DNA from: Shewanella cutis
GTDB taxonomy: Bacteria; Pseudomonadota; Gammaproteobacteria; Enterobacterales; Shewanellaceae
NCBI RefSeq assembly: GCF_022410515.1
Contig: NZ_JACSDI010000010.1
Coordinates: forward strand, 80,445 to 144,444
Direction of reading: 5' to 3'
DNA length: 64,000 bases
This document shows, piece after piece, positions 1 to 9,191 of this stretch. Made by a program: the position numbers and the translations under genes. The notes beneath the pieces were generated by a model. That model saw nothing but the letters and a program-made list of their open reading frames with translations, did not search any database and was not told the DNA's origin. Position 1 is the stretch's first letter. Every line of letters begins with the position of its first letter.

Positions 1-166
1 CGGCATCGGTTTCGATAAGATCGCAAGCGTCTTTTAATTCGCCATTCACGCGCCCCGCAATACAGGCTTTGGCAAGACCAGGGCCAATATCAGCGGCAAC
101 ATCGAGAGTCGATACGGGATGTGCAAACTCGCGTTTGCTACCATCAGGAAGAGTAATTACAGGCAT
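1..166 (-). CDS. thrS: Threonyl-tRNA synthetase, N-terminal part (runs off the left edge)
   Basis: The first 55 codons are present, starting with [14 protein letters not shown]. This is the N-terminal TGS (ubiquitin-like) domain typical of bacterial ThrS, which charges tRNA-Thr in the cytoplasm; the editing and catalytic domains lie outside the window. The ATG is preceded by AAGGA at about 6 nt, which supports this start. Family assignment rests on the TGS segment alone but is a close match to enterobacterial ThrS. Confidence 0.9.
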
Positions 167-499
167 GAAATATCCTTGTCCAGTGGTGACCCACACGTAG
201 GGCCACATGGTGATTAAGTAAAAAGAGTAATGCTCGCGAGGTTAAGACAGTACAGGAGTCTTAGCCGCCTTGCGTAGCAGGACAGCCATTTTACGGGATA
301 GCCTTAAAGGCACGCAAGCTAAAAGGGTTAATTGCGCGATATCCTTCCCAATTCAATTAATCAGATTGCAGTCAATATGTCATGTGGAAGTCATCTAACC
401 CTCCTAGTCTAGCCGAGTTGATTAAGGCGATATTGAGATGAGACTGAATAGATATCGCTCGGACAAATTGCGGCACTTAACTCATCAAAAGGAGTTGGT
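167..499. other. Intergenic region upstream of thrS
   Basis: No ORF with a convincing start is seen. On the minus strand this is the thrS leader. It can form long-range pairings, for example TTAGC..GCGT with ACGC..GCTAA around 240-330, and a GTGG/CCAC-rich hairpin around 190-215 near the thrS ribosome binding site. E. coli thrS is autoregulated through a tRNA-like operator; whether this leader does the same is only a possibility. Confidence 0.35.
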
Positions 500-730
500 A
501 TGTTTACAAGCATCCTATTAGCAGTGACGATTAACCAAATGACCATGATCCCGCCCAAGTCACATCTTGATGACCCCGTAGAAATCCAATTTGATTCAAA
601 GGGATTGCAGGCGGATCTCCATGCAGAGCTGGAGCAGCAAATGAAGCAGTTATCCCAGGCAATTAAACAAAACATCGAGGACGGTATATTACCAGCAGGG
701 CCGGCGGTTACAGTCACCGTAAAGGATTAA
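500..730 (+). CDS. Small hypothetical protein (76 aa)
   Basis: I do not recognise this protein. It begins MFTSILLAVTINQ, has no clear membrane helix, and carries an acidic, Gln-rich amphipathic stretch around residues 36-58 that could be helical. The ATG has a near-perfect Shine-Dalgarno sequence (AAAGGAG, 6 nt spacing), the main reason to believe it is translated. It lies alone between thrS (divergent) and the CPXCG gene. The alternative minus-strand frame of similar length lacks such a start signal. Confidence 0.6.
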   Translation: MFTSILLAVTINQMTMIPPKSHLDDPVEIQFDSKGLQADLHAELEQQMKQLSQAIKQNIEDGILPAGPAVTVTVKD

Positions 731-981
731 ACTGACTCGCTTGATTACAACTTCACTCAGAGCAACGCTCTGACGCATTCAAAGTGCTTATAAGAATGAT
801 GTTAAAAAATCCAGGAGTAATCGTATCTAGAAAATCTAGCCGAGCAAGTTTTGATACCGACTTTATCTAAGTTAGTTCAATCTAAGCTTGTATACTGAGG
901 TTGATTATGTGATGAATCTTGAGCTCTGCTAGCTAAGTAATGACATTCATCCCAAGTATTGGATTCGTGAGGAGTTGCACC

Positions 982-1182
982 ATGAGGATCATGAATAAAG
1001 TGATTGCTTGTCCCCACTGCGGGCACCATCAACATATTAGTATTGACGCCAGTAGTGGCGACCAAGAATATTATGATGATTGCCGGATTTGCTGTAATCC
1101 TATTCACTTACGTTTACATGTAGATGATGCCCGTCGAACCATTGAGCTCTATATTGACTCGGACGACGAGCAAATTTACTAG
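982..1182 (+). CDS. CPXCG-motif cysteine-rich zinc-ribbon-like protein (66 aa)
   Basis: A short protein with CPHCG near residue 9 and CRICC near residue 35, the paired cysteine knuckles of the CPXCG cysteine-rich family (probably metal binding, function unknown). The C-terminus is acidic (DSDDEQIY). An upstream in-frame ATG exists, but the ATG at 982 follows GAGGAG at 7 nt and begins close to the first knuckle, so it is the better start. It converges on ribE with only about 10 bp between the stops. Confidence 0.8.
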   Translation: MRIMNKVIACPHCGHHQHISIDASSGDQEYYDDCRICCNPIHLRLHVDDARRTIELYIDSDDEQIY

Positions 1183-1191
1183 ACTTTTTTA

Positions 1192-1812
1192 TTAAGATAG
1201 TCCGTTAAAACGTTTAGCCAAAACACGCTCGACAGTGTCGACAATCGCTTGGGTTTGGCTGTCTATTTCGATGTTGAACTCATCTCCGACCTGACATTGC
1301 CCTAAATTGGTCAACTTAAGGGTTTCAGGAATTAAGTGCAGCATAAAGCTGCTATCGGTTACCTCTCCTACCGTTAGACTACAGCCATTTACCCCGACAA
1401 AGCCTTTATAAAGGATATAGTTCATCCACTTAGGTTCGACGCTAAGGGTCAGGTCAAAATGCTGCGCGGTATGACTAATGTGGGTGACTTTCGCTTTAGT
1501 ATGAATATGACCTGATAAGATATGACCACCGACCTCACTGCCGAAGGTGAGCGAACGTTCAATGTTAACACTCTGCCCCACAGACAAACTCGCCAGGTTA
1601 GTCAATCTTAAGGTCTCTTCCACTACGTCGAAAAATACCCTATCATCAACAACCTGAGTCACAGTAAGACATACCCCGTTATTTGCCACACTTGCTCCAA
1701 TCGCAAGTCCCTCATGCAAATCAGGTTTAAACGCTACCTCAAGGGTATTTAGGCCATCTTTCTTATGTATTGCAACCACCTCGCAGGTGGCTTGAACTAT
1801 ACCAGTAAACAT
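1192..1812 (-). CDS. ribE: Riboflavin synthase, alpha subunit (lumazine-binding)
   Basis: Catalyses dismutation of two 6,7-dimethyl-8-ribityllumazine molecules to riboflavin, in the cytoplasm. The 206 aa show the expected internal duplication: two lumazine-binding barrels, the first starting MFTGIVQ, each with a G(V)CLTV-type motif (NNGVCLTV near 46, VNGCSLTV near 143) and SGHIH near 100. Length is normal for the family. It is divergent from norM, with 33 bp between the starts, the same arrangement as E. coli ribC(ribE)/mdtK. No FMN riboswitch is seen in this very short gap. Confidence 0.93.
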   Translation of the reverse strand: MFTGIVQATCEVVAIHKKDGLNTLEVAFKPDLHEGLAIGASVANNGVCLTVTQVVDDRVFFDVVEETLRLTNLASLSVGQSVNIERSLTFGSEVGGHILSGHIHTKAKVTHISHTAQHFDLTLSVEPKWMNYILYKGFVGVNGCSLTVGEVTDSSFMLHLIPETLKLTNLGQCQVGDEFNIEIDSQTQAIVDTVERVLAKRFNGLS

Positions 1813-1845
1813 TTTTTGCTCGCTTATTCGTTAAAGGCTGTATTT

Positions 1846-3225
1846 ATGAAACATTCAGGCTTTCAAGCCAAACGCTTAATTCAACTCGCACTCCCTGTGT
1901 TGATTGCCCAAGTGACCCAAACCATGATGGGTTTTATCGATACTGTCATGGCTGGTCGAGTCAGTGCTGTCGATATGGCTGCCGTGGCCGTGGGAACCAG
2001 TCTTTGGTTACCGGCTATTTTATTTGTACAAGGCCTACTTATGGCCTTCACCCCTTTATTTGCTCACCACAATGGTGCTAATAATCAAAAAGCCATTCAA
2101 CCATTAGCATTTCAAGGGGCCTATCTGGCTTTAATCGGTGGTCTTGGCGTGATGGTGTTTCTCGCATCCGCGCCACTCGTACTTAGCCATATGAATTTAG
2201 AACCGCAATTGTACAACTTAACCATTGGGTATATCGACGGTATTTTATGGGGCGCACCCGCATTTGTGCTTTACCAAGTACTCCGTGGTTGCAGTGAAGG
2301 GATTTCTTATACCTTGCCTACCATGGTCATCGGTTTTGTGGGTCTAGCGGTGAATATTCCTGCAAACTATATCTTTATTTATGGCCACTTCGGGATACCT
2401 GCTATGGGTGGCGCAGGCTGCGGTATTGCGACGGCATTGGTGTTTTGGGCCATGTTAATTGCCATGGCAATTTACATGCAATTCCACAAGAAATTTGCCG
2501 CACTAGCGCCCTTTAGCCAATTTCATCGACCTGACTTTGGCGTTATGAAAAAAATGACCAAGCTGGGCATGCCCATTGCGATGGCACTCTTTTTTGAGGT
2601 TAGTCTATTTGCGATCATCGCCCTCTTATTGGCGCCCTTGGGTGCCACTGTGGTTGCCAGCCATCAGATAGCACTGAACTTCTCCGCTATCGTGTTTATG
2701 CTACCGCTCTCCATTGGTATCGCAGTATCAATTAGGATTGGTTATTACCTCGGGCGCGATCGCGCGGATATTTCAGCCATAGTCGCTAAAGTCGGCTTGT
2801 GGTTAGCCCTTTCCTTAGCGTTATCGACAGCCATACTGACGGTGCTTTTCCGCTTCCAAATTGCTGAGTTGTATAACAGTGACCCTGAAGTGGTTGTCCT
2901 TGCTGGTAGTTTGATGCTGATGGCGGCACTGTATCAATTATCTGACTCAGTACAAGTGGTCGCCGCGGGCGCGCTGCGTGGCTACAAAGATACCCGCAGT
3001 GCGTTTTATATCACGCTATTTTCCTACTGGGGGATCGGCATGAGCTTAGGTTATACCTTGGCCTATACCGACTTTATTGTGCCGGCAATGGGCGCCCATG
3101 GTTTTTGGACAGGATTGATTGCAGGCCTCACCTCCGCGGCCCTGCTATTTTTTATCCGCCTGCGTTATATCCAAAAACATGGTGTACATTTAAGCCTGAT
3201 TGAAGGCGACAGCGTGCACCATTAA
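1846..3225 (+). CDS. norM: NorM-type MATE multidrug efflux transporter
   Basis: A 459-aa inner-membrane protein with about 12 hydrophobic segments and two homologous halves. It begins MKHSGFQAKRLIQLALPVL and contains QTMMGFIDTVMAG, the helix 1-2 signature of MATE transporters, which export cationic drugs and dyes in exchange for Na+ or H+. The reading frame is open further upstream to 1765, but that would overlap ribE; the ATG at 1846 fits the family length. Synteny with ribE supports orthology to E. coli mdtK. A strong terminator follows. Confidence 0.93.
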   Translation: MKHSGFQAKRLIQLALPVLIAQVTQTMMGFIDTVMAGRVSAVDMAAVAVGTSLWLPAILFVQGLLMAFTPLFAHHNGANNQKAIQPLAFQGAYLALIGGLGVMVFLASAPLVLSHMNLEPQLYNLTIGYIDGILWGAPAFVLYQVLRGCSEGISYTLPTMVIGFVGLAVNIPANYIFIYGHFGIPAMGGAGCGIATALVFWAMLIAMAIYMQFHKKFAALAPFSQFHRPDFGVMKKMTKLGMPIAMALFFEVSLFAIIALLLAPLGATVVASHQIALNFSAIVFMLPLSIGIAVSIRIGYYLGRDRADISAIVAKVGLWLALSLALSTAILTVLFRFQIAELYNSDPEVVVLAGSLMLMAALYQLSDSVQVVAAGALRGYKDTRSAFYITLFSYWGIGMSLGYTLAYTDFIVPAMGAHGFWTGLIAGLTSAALLFFIRLRYIQKHGVHLSLIEGDSVHH

Positions 3226-3247
3226 GCAGGCATAATTACTTAAACCA

Positions 3248-3275
3248 ACGGCGAGCATTAACTCGCCGTTTTGTT
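3248..3275 (+). terminator. Rho-independent terminator of norM
   Basis: ACGGCGAG and CTCGCCGT form an 8-bp GC-rich stem around ATTAA, followed by TTTGTTT. It lies 20 bp after the norM stop. Confidence 0.9.
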
Positions 3276-3395
3276 TAATTTCTTTTAATTTTGCAATTTT
3301 TGAAACCTAACTTGCCGTTTTATCAGTAACTTTGCTGAAACACTGGGCAAGTTGAACATCAATTCACCATTTGGCAATAAATTTCGTTTTTTTGC

Positions 3396-3424
3396 TTGCC
3401 AGTCTTTCGCTATCCCCCTAATAT
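3396..3424 (+). promoter_or_regulatory. Predicted sigma-70 promoter of the tRNA-Val genes
   Basis: TTGCCA (-35), a 17-bp spacer and TAATAT (-10), followed by a GC-rich AGCGC discriminator as is typical of stable RNA promoters. The first tRNA begins about 45 bp downstream. Confidence 0.7.
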
Positions 3425-3469
3425 AGCGCTCGTTCCGAAGCGCAATGCTTTAGATACAGTAAATACAAT

Positions 3470-3546
3470 GCACCCGTAGCTCAGTTGGTTAGAGCACTAC
3501 CTTGACATGGTAGGGGTCGGTGGTTCGAGTCCACTCGGGTGTACCA
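3470..3546 (+). tRNA. tRNA-Val(GAC), copy 1
   Basis: 77 nt including encoded CCA. The acceptor stem pairs GCACCCG with CGGGTGT, the anticodon stem is CTACC/GGTAG with loop TTGACAT (anticodon GAC), and the T loop is TTCGAGT. It is very close to E. coli valV/valW. Confidence 0.97.
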
Positions 3547-3584
3547 CTCTCTTCAAAGAGTATAAACTTCGAAATTCAAACAGT

Positions 3585-3661
3585 GCACCCGTAGCTCAGT
3601 TGGTTAGAGCACTACCTTGACATGGTAGGGGTCGGTGGTTCGAGTCCACTCGGGTGTACCA
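3585..3661 (+). tRNA. tRNA-Val(GAC), copy 2
   Basis: Identical to copy 1 over all 77 nt and 115 bp downstream, probably in the same transcript; the 38-bp spacer has no promoter-like sequence. No clear terminator is seen after it. Confidence 0.97.
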
Positions 3662-4058
3662 TTTCTAGCTTTAACTCTCTATAAAACCTCAATTTAATAT
3701 AAACATCCATCAAGATGCTTAGTTTTCATTTGTGCCTAAGATAAAATCTTCGTGCCTGTTCTAGGTTTTTCTACAAACATTCAAACATGCCCCTCCCTTA
3801 GGCTCAGCCTGATTTTGCCTCTATTGCTTAATCCAGATTTACCGCTGTTCCCACACAATCTGCCGTTTTTCTAAATTTGTGTCCATTTCGTGCCAAACCT
3901 GTTGGCACAACATGCTTTTGACGATTTTTACGCTGACAACTACTAGCTGGATTGACACATTTAGTTGATGGTGAGTCAAAGCAGGCTTGTAAGGTATATT
4001 ATTGAACGAACAGTCATTGGAATAACCCAAACAATCAACCAAGTGGTTAAGATAATGT
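3662..4058. other. Intergenic region after the tRNA-Val pair
   Basis: AT-rich, with two short overlapping ORFs on opposite strands (around 3839-4042 and 3965-4150) that lack ribosome binding sites and recognisable content. I see no supported gene here. Confidence 0.4.
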
Positions 4059-4532
4059 TTACTTATGCATTTTACGCGCAGAATGTTGATTTAACGGACG
4101 ACTTTCAAGATGGGCAACGAGAAACACCAGAAATCGGAAGAGAGACTTAATCTTTAGATCATAATTCTTGTCGGGTTGGGCCAAAGCCAGCTTTTGTAGG
4201 GATTTAATTTTTGAGTAGGCATTTTCGATAAGTTCCGCATTATCTTTGCCAACATACTTAGTAAACTCGGTAAATTCCCCAATAAATGTCAACGTCACCT
4301 TGCTTCGATTAAGGCTTGTGAGCGTTAGCCCTTCTTTTATTTTGGCCTCAAACAAAGATGACTCAAGCCCTTGAATGATGGCTAGAGGCGGTAAATCACT
4401 GCTTAATGCATCGGCAAGAAAGCCTAAATTTGCTTTTAATTCAAAGGCGATGGCTTGCTTGTTTGCTGTGGACTGTTGCCAGCGGCTACGTTCTTTATCG
4501 AAAATATCGTATAGCTCTTTCCAAATGCTCAT
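4059..4532 (-). CDS. Hypothetical protein (157 aa), soluble and largely helical
   Basis: Not recognised. The protein starts MSIWKELYDIFDKERSRW and is rich in Lys, Leu and Glu, with no signal peptide or membrane segment. Heptad-like patterns suggest helices. A GTG 12 nt upstream (4544) is also in frame; the ATG at 4532 has an AAGG-type sequence about 10 nt before it. It stands alone, convergent with the tRNA side and upstream of the trhO terminator. Confidence 0.6.
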   Translation of the reverse strand: MSIWKELYDIFDKERSRWQQSTANKQAIAFELKANLGFLADALSSDLPPLAIIQGLESSLFEAKIKEGLTLTSLNRSKVTLTFIGEFTEFTKYVGKDNAELIENAYSKIKSLQKLALAQPDKNYDLKIKSLFRFLVFLVAHLESRPLNQHSARKMHK

Positions 4533-4650
4533 TCCCTTGTTCACCTTTTATGTGATGCGTAAAACCAATGCCGCATTATGTAACAATTAGACGTGATTTC
4601 AACAATTTACCATAGGGTTAAAACGGCATAAATATGTCATCTGCAAATGG

Positions 4651-4680
4651 ATAGAAAATGGCCCGAATAAATCGGGCCAT
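4651..4680 (-). terminator. Rho-independent terminator of trhO
   Basis: ATGGCCCGA/TCGGGCCAT, a perfect 9-bp stem with a 5-nt loop. On the minus strand it is followed by TTTTCTAT. It lies 58 bp after the trhO stop. Confidence 0.88.
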
Positions 4681-4738
4681 CGATAACTTTGGCGGTAAAG
4701 TCTATCCCATATTATGCCAGCGACGAGCTATTCACGAT

Positions 4739-5740
4739 TTAAGCGTTAGCCTGTTTCGCTTTGTTTTTCTCTGCAGATTGTTTGCGCAGCGCTTCTTTCT
4801 TTTGACGACGGGCTTCAATCACATGATTAACATCGCTACCAATATGAGCTTCATTGCGAGATTTGGCTAAATTCACTTGGCGCTCACGTTCCACAAAACG
4901 TTTTCGCTGTTCCTCAGAAATCTTATCGATACAATGTGGGCAACTCACCCCTTGCACATAAGCTGGGGTTAATTTTTCAGCTTCAGTGATTGGTATACGA
5001 CAGGCATTACACTGATCGTATTGACCTTTCTTTAAATCATGGTCAACCGCCACACGATTATCGAAGACAAAGCATTCTCCTTCCCACAGGCTTTCTGCTT
5101 TGTTAACTTCTTCGAGGTATTTAAGGATGCCGCCTTCGAGATGATAGACTTCTTCAAAACCTTGTTCTTTTAAATAAGCTGTTGATTTTTCACAGCGGAT
5201 CCCACCGGTACAGAACATAGCGACTTTTTTATGCTTAGCGGGATCTAAATTCTGCTTAACATACTCTGGAAACTCTCTGAAGGTTTCTGTCACTGGATTG
5301 ATGGCATTTTTAAAGGTGCCAATTTGCACTTCGTAATCGTTACGTGTGTCGACCAACATCACTTCGGGATCGCTAATCAGCGCGTTCCAATCCTTAGGTT
5401 TGACATAGGTGCCAACCACTTTAAGCGGATCAATACCTTCAACCCCCATGGTCACGATTTCTTTTTTAAGCTTTACCTTAGTGCGGTAGAAAGGCATTTC
5501 ATCGTCAAAGGATAACTTGTAAGTAATATTCTCTAGACCATTTTGCTGATTAAGCCATACGAGCAATGCATCAATTGCGGCTTGATTTCCCGCCACAGTG
5601 CCATTAATCCCTTCACTTGCCAGCAACAATGTACCTTTAATTTCAGCCTGTTCCATCATAGATAGAAGTGGCTCACGCAGCGACTCAAAATGCGGTAATG
5701 AAACAAACTTATATAAAGCACATACAACGACGTTAGACAT
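4739..5740 (-). CDS. trhO: tRNA uridine(34) hydroxylase, rhodanese-like (YceA family)
   Basis: A 333-aa cytoplasmic enzyme of the YceA/TrhO family, which makes 5-hydroxyuridine at position 34 of tRNAs in an oxygen-dependent step. An N-terminal acylphosphatase-like region is followed by a rhodanese domain (about 120-215) with the active-site loop [10 protein letters not shown] and a C-terminal cysteine region (CNAC, then CPHC near 240-265) that may bind metal. The tail is Lys- and Gln-rich. Single-gene unit with its own terminator. Confidence 0.92.
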   Translation of the reverse strand: MSNVVVCALYKFVSLPHFESLREPLLSMMEQAEIKGTLLLASEGINGTVAGNQAAIDALLVWLNQQNGLENITYKLSFDDEMPFYRTKVKLKKEIVTMGVEGIDPLKVVGTYVKPKDWNALISDPEVMLVDTRNDYEVQIGTFKNAINPVTETFREFPEYVKQNLDPAKHKKVAMFCTGGIRCEKSTAYLKEQGFEEVYHLEGGILKYLEEVNKAESLWEGECFVFDNRVAVDHDLKKGQYDQCNACRIPITEAEKLTPAYVQGVSCPHCIDKISEEQRKRFVERERQVNLAKSRNEAHIGSDVNHVIEARRQKKEALRKQSAEKNKAKQANA

Positions 5741-6011
5741 AACACCCTCAACTGCTGGCTGGAACTTAATTTCCAGTGCATAAACCTAGTAATAACCCAA
5801 TCCATGGCTGGGTCGCAAAAACGGCCAGAATTCTACCTGAGTCACACTCGAATAAACACAGACAAAAACCAAGGTCATTGCTTATTTACAAGACAACCAG
5901 AAGGTAATCCTAAAGTAAGGCAGTCTTTCTGTCTTAAAAATCACTATTATTGTTCATTTATACTGGTCGCGTTAATGGCAATCCTGCTGTTAACGCCGAG
6001 GAACAGACAAC

Positions 6012-6683
6012 ATGCCCTTACCCATACTCTACAGTTTTCGCCGTTGCCCCTACGCCATACGGGCGAGACTCGGCTTAATACTTGGACAATGCAATGTGGA
6101 AATACGGGAAATTACCTTGAAGGCAAAACCTGCAGAGATGCTAGCCATTTCAGCTAAAGGAACGGTGCCTGTATTGCAACTCCCCAACGGCCAAGTAATT
6201 TCTGAAAGCCTAGAGATTATGAGCTGGGCGATTTCTCTTGGGAATTCAACCTCAGCGACGATGCTGCTTGGGCAGACATCAGCAGAGCAAAGGCTCATCA
6301 GCGAACTGATTATACAAAATGATATTGAGTTCAAACCTTGGCTAGATAAGTACAAATATGCCGATCGCTATCCTGAGCACTCTCAAGCAGACTATTTTGC
6401 TAACGCCAGTCTATTCTTAGCACGGCTCGAAACCTGTCTACACCTTCATCCCTATCTCATTAGTCATCAACTCACTATCGCGGACTATGCCATTATGCCA
6501 TTCATCCGCCAATTTCATGCGGTAGACACCAAACGTGATTTGAACACTGACTACCCAAGGCTCACGGCTTGGTTAACTGAGCTAACAAGCAGTGAAGTAT
6601 TTCAACACGCTATGGAAAAATATGTGATCTGGAATGCTGGAAATTCTCCAATTTGCTTGTTAGGGACGTCTATAAGTAAATAA
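6012..6683 (+). CDS. Glutathione S-transferase family protein
   Basis: 223 aa. The N-terminal thioredoxin-like domain starts MPLPILYSFRRCPYAIRARL and has a Grx-like CPYA site and the cis-proline segment GTVPVLQL near residue 51, then SLEIM where glutathione is bound. An all-helical C-terminal domain carries TIADYAIMPFIRQF, typical of GST-C. Substrate is unknown. A longer out-of-frame ORF overlaps its 5' end but lacks family features. Monocistronic as far as can be seen. Confidence 0.85.
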   Translation: MPLPILYSFRRCPYAIRARLGLILGQCNVEIREITLKAKPAEMLAISAKGTVPVLQLPNGQVISESLEIMSWAISLGNSTSATMLLGQTSAEQRLISELIIQNDIEFKPWLDKYKYADRYPEHSQADYFANASLFLARLETCLHLHPYLISHQLTIADYAIMPFIRQFHAVDTKRDLNTDYPRLTAWLTELTSSEVFQHAMEKYVIWNAGNSPICLLGTSISK

Positions 6684-6816
6684 GAATTAACGTTTATTTT
6701 TAATATACCCAATAGCAATCGGTAAAATGTTCACGTAAAGTAGGTGCCACTTCGATAAAGTAACTTAATCGTTTTTAACATTTAATGCTAAGTCTTCACG
6801 ATGAATAACAGGGATA

Positions 6817-7029
6817 ATGTACTTGGATAATACGGATATTATAATCATTGCGATGCTAATTGGTTTAATCCTGCTGCATTGCTTATTCGCAGCTAGGGTA
6901 ATTAAGAGTCAAGTTAGCCTCAGCACCAACCAAAAATGCCTTTGGTGCCTTCTCAGTTTACTTTTAGGGCCCATCGGCTATTACGCCTACCATGGGTTGA
7001 TCCCCTTAGATAAACTTCAAAATGACTGA
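6817..7029 (+). CDS. Small two-helix membrane protein resembling the PLDc_N domain (70 aa)
   Basis: The protein has a hydrophobic N-terminal helix (about 8-28) and a second one ending in LLSLLLGPIGYYAYHGLIP, the pattern of the phospholipase D N-terminal (PLDc_N) membrane domain found alone in many small proteins. Function unknown. AGGG lies a few bases before the ATG. It is followed by a bidirectional hairpin shared with the convergent SulP gene. Confidence 0.6.
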   Translation: MYLDNTDIIIIAMLIGLILLHCLFAARVIKSQVSLSTNQKCLWCLLSLLLGPIGYYAYHGLIPLDKLQND

Positions 7030-7089
7030 TTTATAAAAATTTAGTGGCGAGGCCATATAGCGTCGAGCTTAAATGTACTCTTTTTTTGA

Positions 7090-7129
7090 GCGGTAAAGCA
7101 AAAAGCGCGCACTTTACCGCGCTTTTTGC
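7090..7129. terminator. Bidirectional terminator with two mutually exclusive hairpins
   Basis: GCAAAAAGCGCG (7098-7109) pairs perfectly with CGCGCTTTTTGC (7118-7129) over 12 bp. GCGGTAAAG (7090-7098) can instead pair with CTTTACCGC (7112-7120). It lies between the convergent small membrane gene and the SulP gene. Confidence 0.75.
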
Positions 7130-7141
7130 TGAAATGACATC

Positions 7142-8899
7142 CTATAAATGGCTATGTAATAACACATCATCCTCAGGCGCTTTTTTGATCACGGGCGCCT
7201 GTCCTTCTGCTAGTGCTTGTTTGTAGCTTTGATTCATTTTTAATGCAAGATATAAATCTGGTCGAATTAAGATACCGCCCTCGCCTGACTGCATCCCCGC
7301 CTGTTCAAACCAGCCGAGCATCTGCCTTTTGCGCCCCGCTAAGACTAAACGTATTCCTCGCTTCTTTAATAATTGATGCAGATCAGCAAGCATCGCCATC
7401 ACACTTAAATCCAAGTGGGTAAAGCAAGGTACTGCATCGATAATGATACAGTCCACAGGATCTGGCTCACGGATAAACTTCTCCAATAACCGCCGTTTAA
7501 AGTAAGTAGCATTGAAGTAGGTTAAGGGCGAATTAAAACGATAGATAAATACCCCAGGCACAGATTTAGCCTTACCAGAATCATCCACACTACGAATAAC
7601 ACCTTTATGATCGAGCCCTAACACTTGATCCGTTGGACGCATTACGGTCGCTAAAAACTGGAATAACCCGAGCAATACTGCCAAGGTGATCCCAGGGATA
7701 ACACCAATAAACAATACTGAGAACAATGTTGTACAAGCAAGTAAGAATGCCGAACGGTCCCTAACTCGCAAATTCCATAGCGCCTTTAAATCAATCAGCG
7801 AAATAGAGGCAATCACTAACACTACGCCGAGAGCTGAGCTGGGAATATATTTCAGTGGCGCAGTAAAAAACAGCGCAACAAGCGCAATTAATACCGCTGC
7901 AATAATCGATACAAGCTGACTTTTACCGCCGTTAGCATCGTTAACCGCAGTGCGTGAGTCAGCACCGCTAACCGCAAAACCTTGAGATAAAGCAGAAGCG
8001 ATATTTGCAATACCTAATGCTCTAAATTCTTTATCTGCATCAATATCATAGCCATTCTTCGCTGCAAAGCTTCGTGCGGTGAGCATCATACTCACAAAGC
8101 TCACCATGGCAAGGTTAAGTGCGGGTACCACTAATTCACGTGCAATACCGAGATCGAAAACTGGCGCTTGAAACGAAGGTAACCCAGCACTCACCTCACC
8201 CACCACATTGATGTTAAAGCTGGTTAAGTTAAAGGCCCACACTAAAAATGCTGCCACCGCCATGGCGCACATTGATGCAGGCCACTGCGGGCGATAACGT
8301 TTTACCAAAGCATAGGTCAGCAAAGTCACTAACCCCATCAGTAGCGTCGGCCAATGGGTTTTGGTTAAATATGAAGGTGCGCCAGAAAGTCGCTCGATTA
8401 AATAGCGCTCATCGAAGGTAAAACCAAAAATTTTTGAAAACTGACCCACAATAATGGTAATGGCCACACCATTGAGTAACCCCATCAAAATCGGTTTAGA
8501 GAGAAAGTCCGCCAAAACGCCAAGACGGAAACGACTGGCGATCAAACACCAAAAGCCCGTCATCGCCGTCATGGTCATCACCAGTTGCCAGTGTTTCATA
8601 CTGTCGCCAGCGGCAAGTGGAGTTACCACGGCCGCGATAACAGCACAGGTGGCAGCATCTGGTCCAACGATTAATTGTCTTGAGGTACCAAACAGTGCAT
8701 ACACTAACATGGGCAACACACAAGAATATAAGCCTACGGCAGCATTCACCCCGGTAAGTTGGGCATAGGCAATAGCCACAGGTAAGGCAACAGCTGCAAC
8801 GGATAACCCCGCCCGCACATCATCCCTAAGCCATTGCTTCTCATATTGCAGCATTAGCGCTAAGCCGGGCATAAACGAGACTAAACTGGGAAACTTCAC
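7142..8899 (-). CDS. SulP-family inorganic anion transporter with STAS domain
   Basis: 585 aa. About 10-12 membrane segments occupy residues 15-430, with the SulP signature region after the first helix (GLSVAAVALPVAIAYAQLTG), and a cytoplasmic STAS domain fills roughly 450-560. The family carries sulfate, bicarbonate or other anions; the substrate cannot be read from sequence. The frame is open further upstream, but the GTG at 8899 follows GGAGG at 7 nt, which decides the start. Only 31 bp separate this start from a palindromic mobile element, so its promoter lies inside or beyond that element. Confidence 0.88.
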   Translation of the reverse strand: MKFPSLVSFMPGLALMLQYEKQWLRDDVRAGLSVAAVALPVAIAYAQLTGVNAAVGLYSCVLPMLVYALFGTSRQLIVGPDAATCAVIAAVVTPLAAGDSMKHWQLVMTMTAMTGFWCLIASRFRLGVLADFLSKPILMGLLNGVAITIIVGQFSKIFGFTFDERYLIERLSGAPSYLTKTHWPTLLMGLVTLLTYALVKRYRPQWPASMCAMAVAAFLVWAFNLTSFNINVVGEVSAGLPSFQAPVFDLGIARELVVPALNLAMVSFVSMMLTARSFAAKNGYDIDADKEFRALGIANIASALSQGFAVSGADSRTAVNDANGGKSQLVSIIAAVLIALVALFFTAPLKYIPSSALGVVLVIASISLIDLKALWNLRVRDRSAFLLACTTLFSVLFIGVIPGITLAVLLGLFQFLATVMRPTDQVLGLDHKGVIRSVDDSGKAKSVPGVFIYRFNSPLTYFNATYFKRRLLEKFIREPDPVDCIIIDAVPCFTHLDLSVMAMLADLHQLLKKRGIRLVLAGRKRQMLGWFEQAGMQSGEGGILIRPDLYLALKMNQSYKQALAEGQAPVIKKAPEDDVLLHSHL

Positions 8900-8930
8900 G
8901 CGGTAACCTCCATATACTTCCAAGTTAATT

Positions 8931-9191
8931 AGGGCGTGTTGACGTTTCAGGGTTATTTTTGCAGCAAGGCCAAGTCCGTGCAGTGTAGTTATTCTACATA
9001 AACGGACGATAACGCAGCAGAAACGCCAGCCAAATGCAGCCCGAAGGGTTCGTCTGGCAAGCCCTTGCTCTTACTTTCTGTCATAAGAGCCGCTCGTCAT
9101 TTGAGTAGAATAACTACACATCATTCCTCGTTTCGCGAGCACGTGCTTGCCAGAACGAACAAAATCTAATCTCGAAACGTCAACACGCCCT
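8931..9191. mobile_element. Palindromic MITE-like element, copy 1 (about 261 bp)
   Basis: Terminal inverted repeats AGGGCGTGTTGACGTTTC and GAAACGTCAACACGCCCT bound the element, flanked by TA on both sides. An inner inverted pair, GTAGTTATTCTAC and GTAGAATAACTAC, and the motif GGCTTGCCAGA (seen here in reverse orientation) are shared with copies at 44516 and 61743. No ORF for a transposase is present, so it must move in trans if at all. It is in the opposite orientation to the other two. Confidence 0.88.

Noticed and set aside
3839..4150. Opposing short ORFs after the tRNA-Val pair
   Set aside because: No ribosome binding sites and no recognisable content.
5804..6157. 117-codon ORF overlapping the start of the GST gene
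   Set aside because: The GST frame has clear family motifs; this one is a chance overlap.
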